Notes: a model not told the origin generated them from the letters alone. A stretch of 52,544 nucleotides of DNA from Chrysophaeum taylorii (GCA_029834535.1 JAQMWT010000281.1:1-52544), one strand, 5' to 3'. Shown: positions 41,785-51,747, counted from the first letter of the stretch. Translations and numbers: made by a program.

Positions 41785-42383
41785 TGTGGTGGAAACTCAG
41801 CTCACCCGCCCCTCTTCGCCTAACCGTCGGTCACAACGTGACCGCTCAACGGTAGGGTCGGATAAGAAAGTTCGTACGAGCCGTTAACTATGTTTCAGTT
41901 TGTACTAAGACATACTCAACGGATCGCTGAGCTATGTTCATTTGTACTCAAGCAGTATGTGCCGCCACGCCGCGAGATCGTCGCGATGGAACTAGTCCCC
42001 ATAGTGAAGTCGGCATCCTTTCGTCCCCTCACGCAAAAAAAGGGAAAAGCCCACGCGTTGTAGGACCCGTCGTTGCGGCGCGGGCTAGTCTCGTTTTCTT
42101 ATCCGACCCTATCAACGGTCCTGAACCACGGGTGGTTCCACCACACGTCCAACCAAGCGCTCACACTCCGCTCACGCCATGCTGTCGAACATTCAATTGA
42201 GGGTAATTTCAAGAAGACAGCAAGAAAGCAATACAAATGCCCGGTACATAGGGTTCAGTGGAAGCGCAGGTGAGGGTGTCAAGATGACACCCCCCCCCAT
42301 AATTGCAAGGTCAGTACCAGGGCAACAACCAGGGTAAGTCATGTGGCAGGCACGCAAGTGGGGGAATGGGCGTTACTGCCACA
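41785..42383 (-). repeat. TRIM 3' LTR (interrupted by MITE)
   Basis: 333 bp after removal of the 259-bp MITE and one 7-bp target copy. It includes a palindrome GGTGTCAAGATGACACC. Confidence 0.85.
41853..42111. mobile_element. 259-bp MITE, hAT-like
   Basis: Terminal inverted repeats TAGGGTCGGATAAGAAA (17 bp perfect) and a 7-bp duplication TCAACGG (41846-41852, 42112-42118; 8 bp if the terminal T is counted with the target). The matching site in the other LTR is empty. TIRs beginning TAGGG with a 7-8-bp duplication fit the hAT superfamily. No ORF. Confidence 0.85.
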
Positions 42384-42386
42384 TCA

Positions 42387-42403
42387 GCCCCCTACTTGAG
42401 ATG
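42387..42403 (-). promoter_or_regulatory. TRIM polypurine tract (probable)
   Basis: Minus-strand TCTCAAGTAGGGGGCTGA directly precedes the 3' LTR. Short and imperfect, but in the position where plus-strand DNA synthesis is primed. Confidence 0.5.
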
Positions 42404-43141
42404 AAGTCGTCCTCGACTTCAAAGGGTGACGAAGGTCACGCTCACGAATGGTACGATAAGCTCGGTGAGCTACATCAGCAGGAACTTTGTTGCTGTGGAG
42501 GCCGAAGTTACTGACGAGGACGTCGATTTCATCCGGGCGAAAGTCAGCCACAAGGTTCACTGCCGTCCATATTCGTTCGTAGACGAGTGAAGCTACCTCC
42601 GTCAGGGTCTTTGTCTTCTGATCTTAAGTGTCGCTCTTCAGCAGAAGCGGTCGCAAAACAAACGTCAAACTCCTCTAGTTTCCATGGTGCGGTTTCTCTC
42701 GGATATCAACGGCTATCTCGAACACCAAAACTTCTCGTCGAGCAGCAAAATTTGCCGGCTACTGTTCGACTCGCGCGGTTGACCGGTGCGACGGACTTAC
42801 ACGGCACAAGCCTTTTGCCTCGCCAGAGACTATGGTTGGTCTCCGAGACTATGGTTGGTCTCTCCGGCCTTCTTTCTGCCTCTTTTTGGAGACTGTGGGT
42901 GGTCTCCTGGGCTCGCTTTTTGTCTTGAGACGCACGAAAATCCGCTCGACGTTCGAGTAGTAATCCGTCAACCGTTTATTCCGATTCACGTAAAGAGCAC
43001 TCAGTCGCTCTTCCGATCCTTCGAAACCGCCTACCAACACGTCGGCTTCGCACTCGCTCAAAGCCTGAACACCGATTCGCCGCCGAGCGCGGGAGACTGA
43101 CAGTCCGGGATTCGCGTAACAACAACCCCGGAAACTGTCAG

Positions 43142-43159
43142 TTCCCGTTTCTGAGACCA
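43142..43159 (-). promoter_or_regulatory. TRIM primer binding site (probable)
   Basis: Minus-strand TGGTCTCAGAAACGGGAA, two bases from the 5' LTR. The TGGT-x-TCAGA pattern is that of sites pairing with the 3' end of initiator methionine tRNA in many LTR elements. Confidence 0.65.
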
Positions 43160-43161
43160 CC

Positions 43162-43492
43162 TGTGGTGGAAACTCAGCTCACCCGCCCCTCTTCGCCTAA
43201 CCGTCGGTCACAACGTGACCGCTCAACGGTCCTGAACCACGGGTGGTTCCACCACACGTCCAACCAAGCGCTCACACTCCGCTCACGCCATGCTGTCGAA
43301 CATTTTATTGAGGGTAATTTCAAGGAAACAACAAGAAAGCAATACAAATGCCCGGTACATTGGGTCCAGTGGAAGCGCAGGTGAAGGTGTCAAGATGACA
43401 CCTCCCCATAATTGCAAGGTCAGTACCAGGGCAACAACCAGGGTAAGTCATGTGGCAGGCACGCAAGTGGGGGAATGGGCGTTACTGCCACA
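43162..43492 (-). repeat. TRIM 5' LTR
   Basis: 331 bp, uninterrupted; shows the empty site for the MITE in CTCAACGGTCCTGAACC. Confidence 0.85.
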
Positions 43493-43568
43493 CGAATTTA
43501 CTGGGGTTAGAGATTGGGACTAGGTGAACTTAACGGGGACTAGGTGAACTTACTGGCCTGCACTTGTA

Positions 43569-44546
43569 ACTACTAATCGACAGATGTTTGTTTGTTTGTC
43601 TGTCTGTTTGTCTGTCTGTCTTTAAATGTCGACTGCTAAGAGGGGGGGGGGGTGTTTGTCTGTCTGTCCCTCGATTTAGGGTAAGGATCAGGTAGGCGCG
43701 AGAGTAAGGATCAGGTAGGCGCGAGAGCCAGACATTGATCCTCCAAGCCGTCTACGGCGACCTCGCAGACTATTTCCACGACCCGCGGCGGCTCTTTCAG
43801 CGCGCCATTCTCATGCCCCGTCGAAACGATGTTGTCGATGCTGACAACGCGCGCATGACCGCGGCCTTTTTTTCGGAGACGAGGCGTCGGAGTTCTTTTC
43901 GGCTGACTAGGCTGGGTCGGAAGACGACGCCTCGCTCTTTACAGTAGAGTTTCCAACTCCCTGACAACCAACGGCATGCTGACTTTGATCGCGAGCTTAC
44001 AGTCTTCGCAACCTCGACCCGTCGCACGGACACTGCAACGGTACCAGATACATGATCGATCGCGTGTCACCGAGGCTCCTCCAACCTGTATCCCTTAAGG
44101 CCCGCCGACGCCAAACGATCAACAAGAGCCAGGGCCAGACGCCCCGCGAGGTCGGCGTCCTCTTTCCCAAGCCCGTCTTCTGCCACGTCCAGCTCTACGT
44201 GGCTCTCTGTCGATCGGCATCCCCGAGGATATACTCATCTGGGTCGACGACTCCACCCTACCCCACACGTGCTGCGCAATACCGATAAGCCCCCACCCGG
44301 CGTCTACACGCGCACTGTAGGTGAGCTTACTGGGACCACGTGTTTAGAGTAAACTCAAAGATTGGCGGCGCGTGCGGATCAAAGCAGCTGAGATTGGCGG
44401 AGGCGAGAGCGACGAGCTCAAAGGAGTTGGTGTGAGCTAGGTGAACTTACTGACCAGGTGAACTTATATGAAACTTACTGGGACCAGGTGAACTTACTGG
44501 GGTTAGAGATTGGGACTAGGTGAACTTACTGGCCTGCACTTGTCCT
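43569..44546 (+). mobile_element. Helitron unit 2 with non-LTR 3' UTR scar
   Basis: Within its TGTT/TGTC tract this unit has CTTTAAATGTCGACTGCTAAG plus a G run, the extreme 3' end of the non-LTR element, flanked by TGTC repeats on both sides. It is therefore intermediate between plain units and the composite at 31380. Its helicase remnant has one frame 43735-43947. Confidence 0.8.
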
Positions 44547-44547
44547 A

Positions 44548-45577
44548 ACTACTAATCGACAGATGTTTGTTTGTTTGTCTGTCTGTCTGTCTGTCTGTCC
44601 CTCGATTTAGGGTAAGGATCAGGTAGGCGCGAGAGTAAGGATCAGGTAGGCGCGAGAGCCAGACAGTGATCCTCCAAGCCGTCTACGGCGACCTCGCAGA
44701 CTATTTCCACGACCCGCGGCGGCTCTTTCAGCGCGCCATTCTCACGCCCCGTCGAAACGATGTTGTCGATGCTGACAACGCGCGCATGACCGCGGCCTTT
44801 TTTTCCCGGAGACGAGGCGTCGGAGTTCTTTTCGGCTGACTAGGCTGGGTCGGAAGACGACGCCTCGCTCTTTACAGTAGAGTTTTCAACTCCCTGACAA
44901 CCAACGGCATGCTGACTTTGATCGCGAGCTTAATGTCTTCGCAACCTCGACCCGTCGCACGGCCACTGCAACGGTACCAGATACATGATCGATCGTGTCG
45001 TTGTCACCGAGGCTCCTCCAACCTGTATCCCTTAAGGCCCGCCTACGCCAAACGATCAACAAGAGCCAGGGCCAGACGCCCCGCGAGGTCGGCGTCCTCT
45101 TTCCCAAGCCCGTCTTCTGCCACGTCCAGCTCTACGTGGCTCTCTGTCGATCGGCATCCCGAGGATATAATCATCTGGGTCGACGACTCCACCCTACCCC
45201 ACACGTGCTGCGCAATACCTATAAGCCCCTCCCGGCGTCTACACGCGCACTGTAGGTGAACTTACTGGGACCAGGTGAACTTACTGGGGTTGGAGATTGG
45301 GACTAGGTGAGCTGAGTGACCAGGTGAAACTGGGACCAGGTGAACATACTGGGGTTTTTAGAGTAAAGGGTTTTTAGAGTAAACTCAAAGGTTGGCGGCG
45401 CGTGCGGATCAAAGCAGCTTAGATTGGCGGAGGCGAGCGACGAGCTCAAAGGAGTTGGTGTGAGCTAGGTGAACTTACTGACCAGGTGAACTTATATGAA
45501 ACTTACTGGGACCAGGTGAACTTACTGGGGTTAGAGATTGGGACTAGGTGAACTTACTGGCCTGCACTTGTTTCTTC
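44548..45577 (+). mobile_element. Helitron unit 3
   Basis: 1033-bp period. Has a doubled GTAAGGATCAGGTAGGCGCGA block near the start, as in the dispersed copies at 14059, 26760 and 40836, whereas units 4-7 have a single block. Confidence 0.85.
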
Positions 45578-45580
45578 TTA

Positions 45581-46582
45581 ACTACTAATCGACAGATGTT
45601 TGTCTGTTTGTTTGTCTGTCTGTCCCTCGATTTAGGGTAAGGATCAGGTAGGCGCGAGAGCCAGACAGTGATCCTCCAAGCCGTCTACGGCGACCTCGCA
45701 GACTATTTCCACGACCCGCGGCGGCTCTTTCAGCGCGCCATTCTCACGCCCCGTCGAAACGATGTTGTCGATGCTGACAACGCGCGCATGACCGCGGCCT
45801 TTTTTTCCCGGAGACGAGGCGTCGGAGTTCGTTTCGGCTGACTAGGCTGGGTCGGAAGACGACGCCTCGCTCTTTAAAGTAGAGTTTTCAACTCCCTGAC
45901 AACCAACGGCATGCTGACTTTGATCGCGAGCTTAATGTCTTCGCAACCTCGACCCGTCGCACGGCCACTGCAACGGTACCAGATACATGATCGATCGTGT
46001 CGTTGTCACCGAGGCTCCTCCAACCTGTATCCCTTAAGGCCCGCCTACGCCAAACGATCAACAAGAGCCAGGGCCAGACGCCCCGCGAGGTCGGCGTCCT
46101 CTTTCCCAAGCCCGTCTTCTGCCACGTCCAGCTCTACGTGGCTCTCTGTCGATCGGCATCCCCGAGGATATACTCATCTGGGTCGACGACTCCACCCTAC
46201 CCCACACGTGCTGCGCAATACCGATAAGCCCCCTCCCGGCGTCTACACGCGCACTGTAGGTGAACTTACTGGGACCAGGTGAACTTACTGGGGTTGGAGA
46301 TTGGGACTAGGTGAGCTGAGTGACCAGGTGAAACTGGGACCAGGTGAGCATACTGGGGTTTTTAGAGTAAAGGGTTTTTAGAGTAAACTCAAAGGTTGGC
46401 GGCGCGTGCGGATCAAAGCAGCTTAGATTGGCGGAGGCGAGAGCGACGAGCTCAAAGGAGTTGGTGTGAGCTAGGTGAACTTACTGACCAGGTGAACCTA
46501 TATGAAACTTACTGCGACCAGGTGAACTTACTGGGGTTAGAGATTGGGACTAGGTGAACTTACTGGCCTGCACTTGATTCTT
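45581..46582 (+). mobile_element. Helitron unit 4
   Basis: 1006-bp period; single GGATCAGGTAGGCGCGA block; helicase remnant with NKSQGQTPREVGVLFPKPVF. Confidence 0.85.
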
Positions 46583-46586
46583 CTTA

Positions 46587-47581
46587 ACTACTAATCGACA
46601 GATGTTTGTCTGTTTGTTTGTCTGTCTGTCCCTCGATTTAGGGTAAGGATCAGGTAGGCGCGAGAGCCAGACAGTGATCCTCCAAGCCGTCTACGGCGAC
46701 CTCGCAGACTATTTCCACGACCCGCGGCGGCTCTTTCAGCGCGCCATTCTCACGCCCCGTCGAAACGATGTTGTCGATGCTGACAACGCGCGCATGACCG
46801 CGGCCTTTTTCCCGGAGACGAGGCGTCGGAGTTCTTTTCGGCTGACTAGGCTGGGTCGGAAGACGACGCCTCGCTCTTTAAAGTAGAGTTTTCAACTCCC
46901 TGACAACCAACGGCATGCTGACTTTGATCGCGAGCTTAATGTCTTCGCAACCTCGACCCGTCGCACGGCCACTGCAACGGTACCAGATACATGATCGATC
47001 GTGTCGTTGTCACCGAGGCTCCTCCAACCTGTATCCCTTAAGGCCCGCCTACGCCAAACGATCAACAAGAGCCAGGGCCAGACGCCCCGCGAGGTCGGCG
47101 TCCTCTTTCCCAAGCCCGTCTTCTGCCACGTCCAGCTCTACGTGGCTCTCTGTCGATCGGCATCCCCGAGGATATACTCATCTGGGTCGACGACTCCACC
47201 CTACCCCACACGTGCTGCGCAATACCGATAAGCCCCCTCCCGGCGTCTACACGCGCACTGTAGGTGAACTTACTGGGACCAGGTGAACTTACTGGGGTTG
47301 GAGATTGGGACTAGGTGAGCTGAGTGACCAGGTGAAACTGGGACCAGGTGAGCATACTGGGGTTTTTAGAGTAAAGGGTTTTTAGAGTAAACTCAAAGGT
47401 TGGCGGCGCGTGCGGATCAAAGCAGCTTAGATTGGCGGAGGCGAGAGCGACGAGCTCAAAGGAGTTGGTGTGAGCTAGGTGAACTTACTGACCAGGTGAA
47501 CTTATATGAAACTTATTGGGGTTAGGTGGACTTACTGGGGTTAGAGATTGGGACTAGGTGAACTTACTGGCCTGCACTTGT
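46587..47581 (+). mobile_element. Helitron unit 5
   Basis: 1004-bp period; differs from unit 4 by a shorter T run in GCGGCCTTTTTCCCGG and by a changed 3' short-repeat block (TTATTGGGGTTAGGTGGA) shared with unit 6. Confidence 0.85.
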
Positions 47582-47590
47582 TTCTTCTTA

Positions 47591-48587
47591 ACTACTAATC
47601 GACAGATGTTTGTCTGTTTGTTTGTCTGTCTGTCCCTCGATTTAGGGTAAGGATCAGGTAGGCGCGAGAGCCAGACAGTGATCCTCCAAGCCGTCTATGG
47701 CGACCTCGCAGACTATTTCCACGACCCGCGGCGGCTCTTTCAGCGCGCCATTCTCAAGCCCCGTCGAAACGATGTTGTCGATGCTGACAACGCGCGCATG
47801 ACCGCGGCCTTTTTTTCCCGGAGACGAGGCGTCGGAGTTCGTTTCGGCTGACTAGGCTGGGTCGGAAGACGACGCCTCGCTCTTTAAAGTAGAGTTTTCA
47901 ACTCCCTGACAACCAACGGGATGCTGGCTTTGATCGCGAGCTTAATGTCTTCGAAACCTCGACCGGTCGCACGGCCACTGCAACGGTACCAGATACATGA
48001 TCGATCGTGTCGTTGTCACCGAGGCTCCTCCAACCTGTATCCCTTAAGGCCCGCCTACGCCAAACGATCAACAAGAGCCAGGGCCAGACGCCCCGCGAGG
48101 TCGGCGTCCTCTTTCCCAAGCCCGTCTTCTGCCACGTCCAGCTCTACGTGGCTCTCTGTCGATCGGCATCCCCGAGGATATACTCATCTGGGTCGACGAC
48201 TCCACCCTACCCCACACGTGCTGCGCAATACCGATAAGCCCCCTCCAGGTGTCTACACGCGCACTATAGGTGAACTTACTGGGACCACGTGAACTTACTG
48301 GGGTTTGAGATTGGGACTAGGTGAGCTGAGTGACCAGGTGAAACTGGGACCAGGTGAACATACTGGGGTTTTTAGAGTAAAGGGTTTTTAGAGTAAACTC
48401 AAAGGTTGGCGGCGCGTGCGGATCAAAGCAGCTTAGATTGGCGGAGGCGAGAGCGACGAGCTCAAAGGAGTTGGTGTGAGCTAGGTGAACTTACTGACCA
48501 GGTGAACTTATATGAAACTTATTGGGGTTAGGTGGACTTACTGGGGTTAGAGATTGGGACTAGGTGAACTTACTGGCCTGCACTTGT
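47591..48587 (+). mobile_element. Helitron unit 6
   Basis: 1006-bp period. Shares private changes with unit 7, for instance CCGTCTATGGCG, ATTCTCAAGCC, ACGGGATGCTGG and CCTCCAGGTGTC, showing recent duplication of one parent unit. Confidence 0.85.
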
Positions 48588-48596
48588 TTCTTCTTA

Positions 48597-49593
48597 ACTA
48601 CTAATCGACAGATGTTTGTCTGTTTGTTTGTCTGTCTGTCCCTCGATTTAGGGTAAGGATCAGGTAGGCGCGAGAGCCAGACAGTGATCCTCCAAGCCGT
48701 CTATGGCGACCTCGCAGACTATTTCCACGACCCGCGGCGGCTCTTTCAGCGCGCCATTCTCAAGCCCCGTCGAAACGATGTTGTCGATGCTGACAACGCG
48801 CGCATGACCGCGGCCTTTTTTTCCCGGAGACGAGGCGTCGGAGTTCGTTTCGGCTGACTAGGCTGGGTCGGAAGACGACGCCTCGCTCTTTAAAGTAGAG
48901 TTTTCAACTCCCTGACAACCAACGGGATGCTGGCTTTGATCGCGAGCTTAATGTCTTCGAAACCTCGACCGGTCGCACGGCCACTGCAACGGTACCAGAT
49001 ACATGATCGATCGTGTCGTTGTCACCGAGGCTCCTCCAACCTGTATCCCTTAAGGCCCGCCTACGCCAAACGATCAACAAGAGCCAGGGCCAGACGCCCC
49101 GCGAGGTCGGCGTCCTCTTTCCCAAGCCCGTCTTCTGCCACGTCCAGCTCTACGTGGCTCTCTGTCGATCGGCATCCCCGAGGATATACTCATCTGGGTC
49201 GACGACTCCACCCTACCCCACACGTGCTGCGCAATACCGATAAGCCCCCTCCAGGTGTCTACACGCGCACTATAGGTGAACTTACTGGGACCACGTGAAC
49301 TTACTGGGGTTTGAGATTGGGACTAGGTGAGCTGAGTGACCAGGTGAAACTGGGACCAGGTGAACATACTGGGGTTTTTAGAGTAAAGGGTTTTTAGAGT
49401 AAACTCAAAGGTTGGCGGCGCGTGCGGATCAAAGCAGCTTAGATTGGCGGAGGCGAGAGCGACGAGCTCAAAGGAGTTGGTGTGAGCTAGGTGAACTTAC
49501 TGACCAGGTGAACTTATATGAAACTTACTGGGACCAGGTGAACTTACTGGGGTTAGAGATTGGGAGTAGGTGAACTTACTGGCCTGCACTTGT
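48597..49593 (+). mobile_element. Helitron unit 7, end of the array
   Basis: Nearly identical to unit 6 up to its final 90 bases, where it has the ACTTACTGGGACCAGGTG form of unit 4. This switch suggests gene conversion or unequal crossing-over at the array edge. Confidence 0.85.
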
Positions 49594-49700
49594 CTACTTA
49601 CTAGGTAGACATTTTTACCGTTGAAAATATGATAAGTATTGAGAAGTATTGAGAAGTTTTGAGAAGTTTTGAGAAATTTTGAGAAGTTTTGAGAAGTTTA
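49594..49700. repeat. Short GAGAAGTTTT tandem repeat
   Basis: About seven units of a 9-10-bp repeat (GAGAAGTATT/GAGAAGTTTT) at 49637-49700, just before the ORF start. Confidence 0.75.
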
Positions 49701-50441
49701 AAGAAGGATTTTGTTGCTGAGTCAGCACGTTCCGAAACAGAACACGGACTCGGCGCCGCCAAGGGGCACGAAGCGCGGCACGGGATCTCTAGAAGATTGC
49801 ATTCATTTGCTCCTCTCCTCACAGGCTACCTGTGGGCCCTTTCTACTGAGAGAACTCGGTTTTGGGAACCTTGTCGTTCGCGACTCGCCGCACGCGATGC
49901 CAAAATAGATGATGAAGAGGGGAATGGCGAAGAGAAAGTGTACAAGCGCGCTGTTGATGCGTGGAAGCGCTTGTGGCGTGTTGGAGATGATCGCTTTCTC
50001 GAGCGCGAACGTGCGGTCCTTCGCGACAAGATGGGGCGATTGCGGGCCGCTCGTCGTGAAGCTCTTACCGCCGGCGACGAGGATGCGGCGATGCTGCTTG
50101 AGCGTCAACGCGAGGCCAAGCGTATTGCAATTGCAGAGCGGCGTGATGATCGTCTAGAAGAAGCGCACGCCGGCGACGATGACGCGATGCGCGCGCTCGA
50201 GGACGAACGCGAGGCTGATCGTCTGCGCCACGTCGCAAGGCGCGACAAACGCTCAGAAGAAGCGCACGCCGGCGACGAGGACGCGATGCGCGCGCTCGAG
50301 GACGAACGCGAGAGTGATCGTCTGCGCCACGCCGTATGCCGCAAGAGTCGCAGGGGAGCTAAACGAGCTCCTCGTAGTCACCAGCAGCACTCCTCCCCCC
50401 CTTTTCTAACTTTTTTTTCCAACCTAAGCCCTGGGCCTTAA
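49689..50441 (+). CDS. Unknown charged helical protein with 33-residue repeats
   Basis: 250-aa plus-strand frame. Residues 1-90 include a basic start and a helical segment (EEKVYKRAVDAWKRLWRVGD). From about residue 120 there are two clear and one weak copies of a 33-residue unit with the core EEAHAGDDDAMRALEDEREA and DRLRH, continuous-helix type, very rich in Glu/Asp/Arg. The third, most N-terminal unit reads EALTAGDEDAAMLLERQREA. The tail is basic (KSRRGAKRAPRSH) and then Phe/Pro-rich. The 99-bp DNA repeats are nearly identical, so they arose recently. It starts in a short tandem repeat and has no visible promoter. Could be a real gene or a repeat-born frame. Family not recognised. Confidence 0.5.
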   Translation: MRSLKKDFVAESARSETEHGLGAAKGHEARHGISRRLHSFAPLLTGYLWALSTERTRFWEPCRSRLAARDAKIDDEEGNGEEKVYKRAVDAWKRLWRVGDDRFLERERAVLRDKMGRLRAARREALTAGDEDAAMLLERQREAKRIAIAERRDDRLEEAHAGDDDAMRALEDEREADRLRHVARRDKRSEEAHAGDEDAMRALEDERESDRLRHAVCRKSRRGAKRAPRSHQQHSSPPFLTFFSNLSPGP

Positions 50442-50509
50442 TGACGCGCTCTTGACCCTTACCCTGTTTGTACACTCAACCTATAAGTCTCTCATAGCGC
50501 CATACTTTT

Positions 50510-50753
50510 TGCGATGGAGGACGGTGCCTTCTGAACCCGCTCCTTGTGACGGAATCGGTCCTCCCGGCGTAGGTTGGCACCTGTTCGCCTCCCTTGCGAG
50601 GGCACCGGTCCTCCCGGCGTAGGTTGGCACCTGTTCGCCTCCCGAACGGGCCGGTTGGCTTCGGGAACGTTCGCAGCGGGACGAGGCATGGCCGGGGGGC
50701 GTGGAAGGAAGTTGACGACGAAGTTGACAGTGAGTCCGAATGTCCGCGGTCTC
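50510..50753 (+). mobile_element. SINE-like retroposon, 3'-truncated, internally duplicated
   Basis: Starts GCGATGGAGGACGGTGCC like other copies, contains two tandem copies of about 60 bp around CGGTCCTCCCGGCGTAGG, and loses similarity after CCGCGGTCTC. No TTAG tail. Confidence 0.65.
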
Positions 50754-50985
50754 AAAAACGAGGCGAAGATAGTTCACGTACGGCCGGGTCTCATCAAGGC
50801 ACTCCGAATATTTTACATAAGCACGAAGATATGGTACTCCCTCGCTCAAGACCGTGACAACTGGCGACAGACCATCTACGTGCCCTCTGACCACCCGGCG
50901 ACTCTGATTGCACGCACCACGGTACTGGGAGTAATTAGCCGACGCCCCATGCATCGGGCCGGCCTTTAGTTTATTAGATAGTGGT
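50754..50985. other. Unassigned stretch
   Basis: Short plus-strand frames only; a coding-like segment with YSLAQDRDNWRQTIYVPSDH lies near 50830-50900. Nothing recognisable. Confidence 0.3.
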
Positions 50986-50999
50986 GACAGCTGCCAGAT

Positions 51000-51576
51000 A
51001 CACGAGGAGGGCGCGAGGAGCGAGAGGCAAAAGTACGCCCGCGAGAATATCAAAAAACGGCTTGTCGTGAAGTTCAAGAATCAGCTGAACGGCGGTGAGC
51101 TGCTGTAGCGGCCGGTCAACTACGTCGAGATCGGCTGGAAGAAGCTCGACGCCTTCCTCGACCAGTTCGAACACAAGTATGCCAGGGTCAAGTGGTTCAA
51201 GCCCTCGGCGCCGCAGCCTTCGACGGGCGAACGGCTTGCTGCTCAGGAGGCCACCCGAGATGCCCAACGTGATGCCCTCGCGGCCCTGTGCGAGGAGCTG
51301 CCGCCAACGTCAATCGAGATCGAGACGGCAAAAAGGATGGACCTCGTGCGAAGGGCCAAGCTGATGGGCCTCAAGCTCCAAGTCCCTAGGACCGACGGCA
51401 AGCCCGGCATGCGCCAGATGAAAGTCGCCGAGCTCCGCAAGGCTTTCCTCGGGACACTCCGCCCCTTGGCCAAAGCCGCGGCGCCCGCTCCGTTCGCTCC
51501 CGCGCCCGCGCCCGCCGCACCGTCCCCGCCCACCTCACCTTCAACCGCTTCCGACGTCGATATGGCCGCGTCTTAA
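51000..51576 (+). pseudogene. Unknown protein remnant with one in-frame stop
   Basis: Plus-strand coding-like text runs from about 51000 (RQKYARENIKKRLVVKFKNQ) to TAA at 51574-51576, with a single TAG at 51107-51109 in the same frame. After the stop: NYVEIGWKKLDAFLDQFEHK, then a helical block (LAAQEATRDAQRDALAALCE), then GLKLQVPRTDGKPGMRQMKV, which has the look of a small DNA- or protein-binding motif (LMGLKL...MKVAELRKAF, SAP-like spacing), and an Ala/Pro-rich tail. SAP assignment is tentative. The next possible ATG after the stop is 51337. Confidence 0.45.
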
Positions 51577-51747
51577 ACGCAACACCTTTGCGGGCGCTTG
51601 ACTGCCCGAGGGCGCCAAGCGGACGAACCCGTCAAGCCAGAGCGCATAGGAGTAGTTCGTCTATATGTACGTCATTTGTACAAGTGTAGTATGTAGGCAA
51701 ATCAAGTTGCGTTCGTTCCGTTGAGAAGGGAGAGAGAGAGATTATCT
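51577..51747. other. Spacer
   Basis: No gene; a short (GA)n run near 51728-51742. Confidence 0.4.

Larger units (their letters stand above)
41785..43492 (-). mobile_element. TRIM-like non-autonomous LTR retrotransposon
   Basis: 1.7 kb, with two direct LTRs beginning TGTGGTGGAAACTCAG and ending GTTACTGCCACA on the plus strand. A 4-bp duplication CGAA flanks it (41781-41784, 43493-43496), and the flanks rejoin to the normal Helitron text. The transcribed strand is probably minus: a primer-binding-site-like TGGTCTCAGAAACGGGAA lies two bases inside the right LTR, and a purine-rich AAGTAGGGGGC lies inside the left LTR. The interior of about 780 bp has no gag or pol, only chance frames (such as 42849-43160), so mobilisation must have used another element's enzymes. 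The LTRs differ by roughly 3-4 percent plus the MITE. Confidence 0.85.
40836..49593 (+). repeat. Tandem array of seven Helitron-derived units
   Basis: Head-to-tail units start (at ACTACTAATCG) at 40836, 43569, 44548, 45581, 46587, 47591 and 48597; the last ends at 49593. Apart from the first, enlarged by a TRIM, spacing is 979, 1033, 1006, 1004 and 1006 bp. Each joins the preceding one at CACTTGT with a few bases (often TTCTTCTTA). Units 6 and 7 (47591 and 48597) are almost identical. Confidence 0.9.

Noticed and set aside
42849..43160. 103-aa minus frame in the TRIM as gag
   Set aside because: No gag or zinc-knuckle feature; it begins at the PBS and covers unrelated interior sequence.
44909..49298. 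The repeated 123-aa, 76-aa and 73-aa frames in the Helitron array as genes
   Set aside because: They are alternative frames of the same broken helicase remnant; none spans the motifs in one frame.
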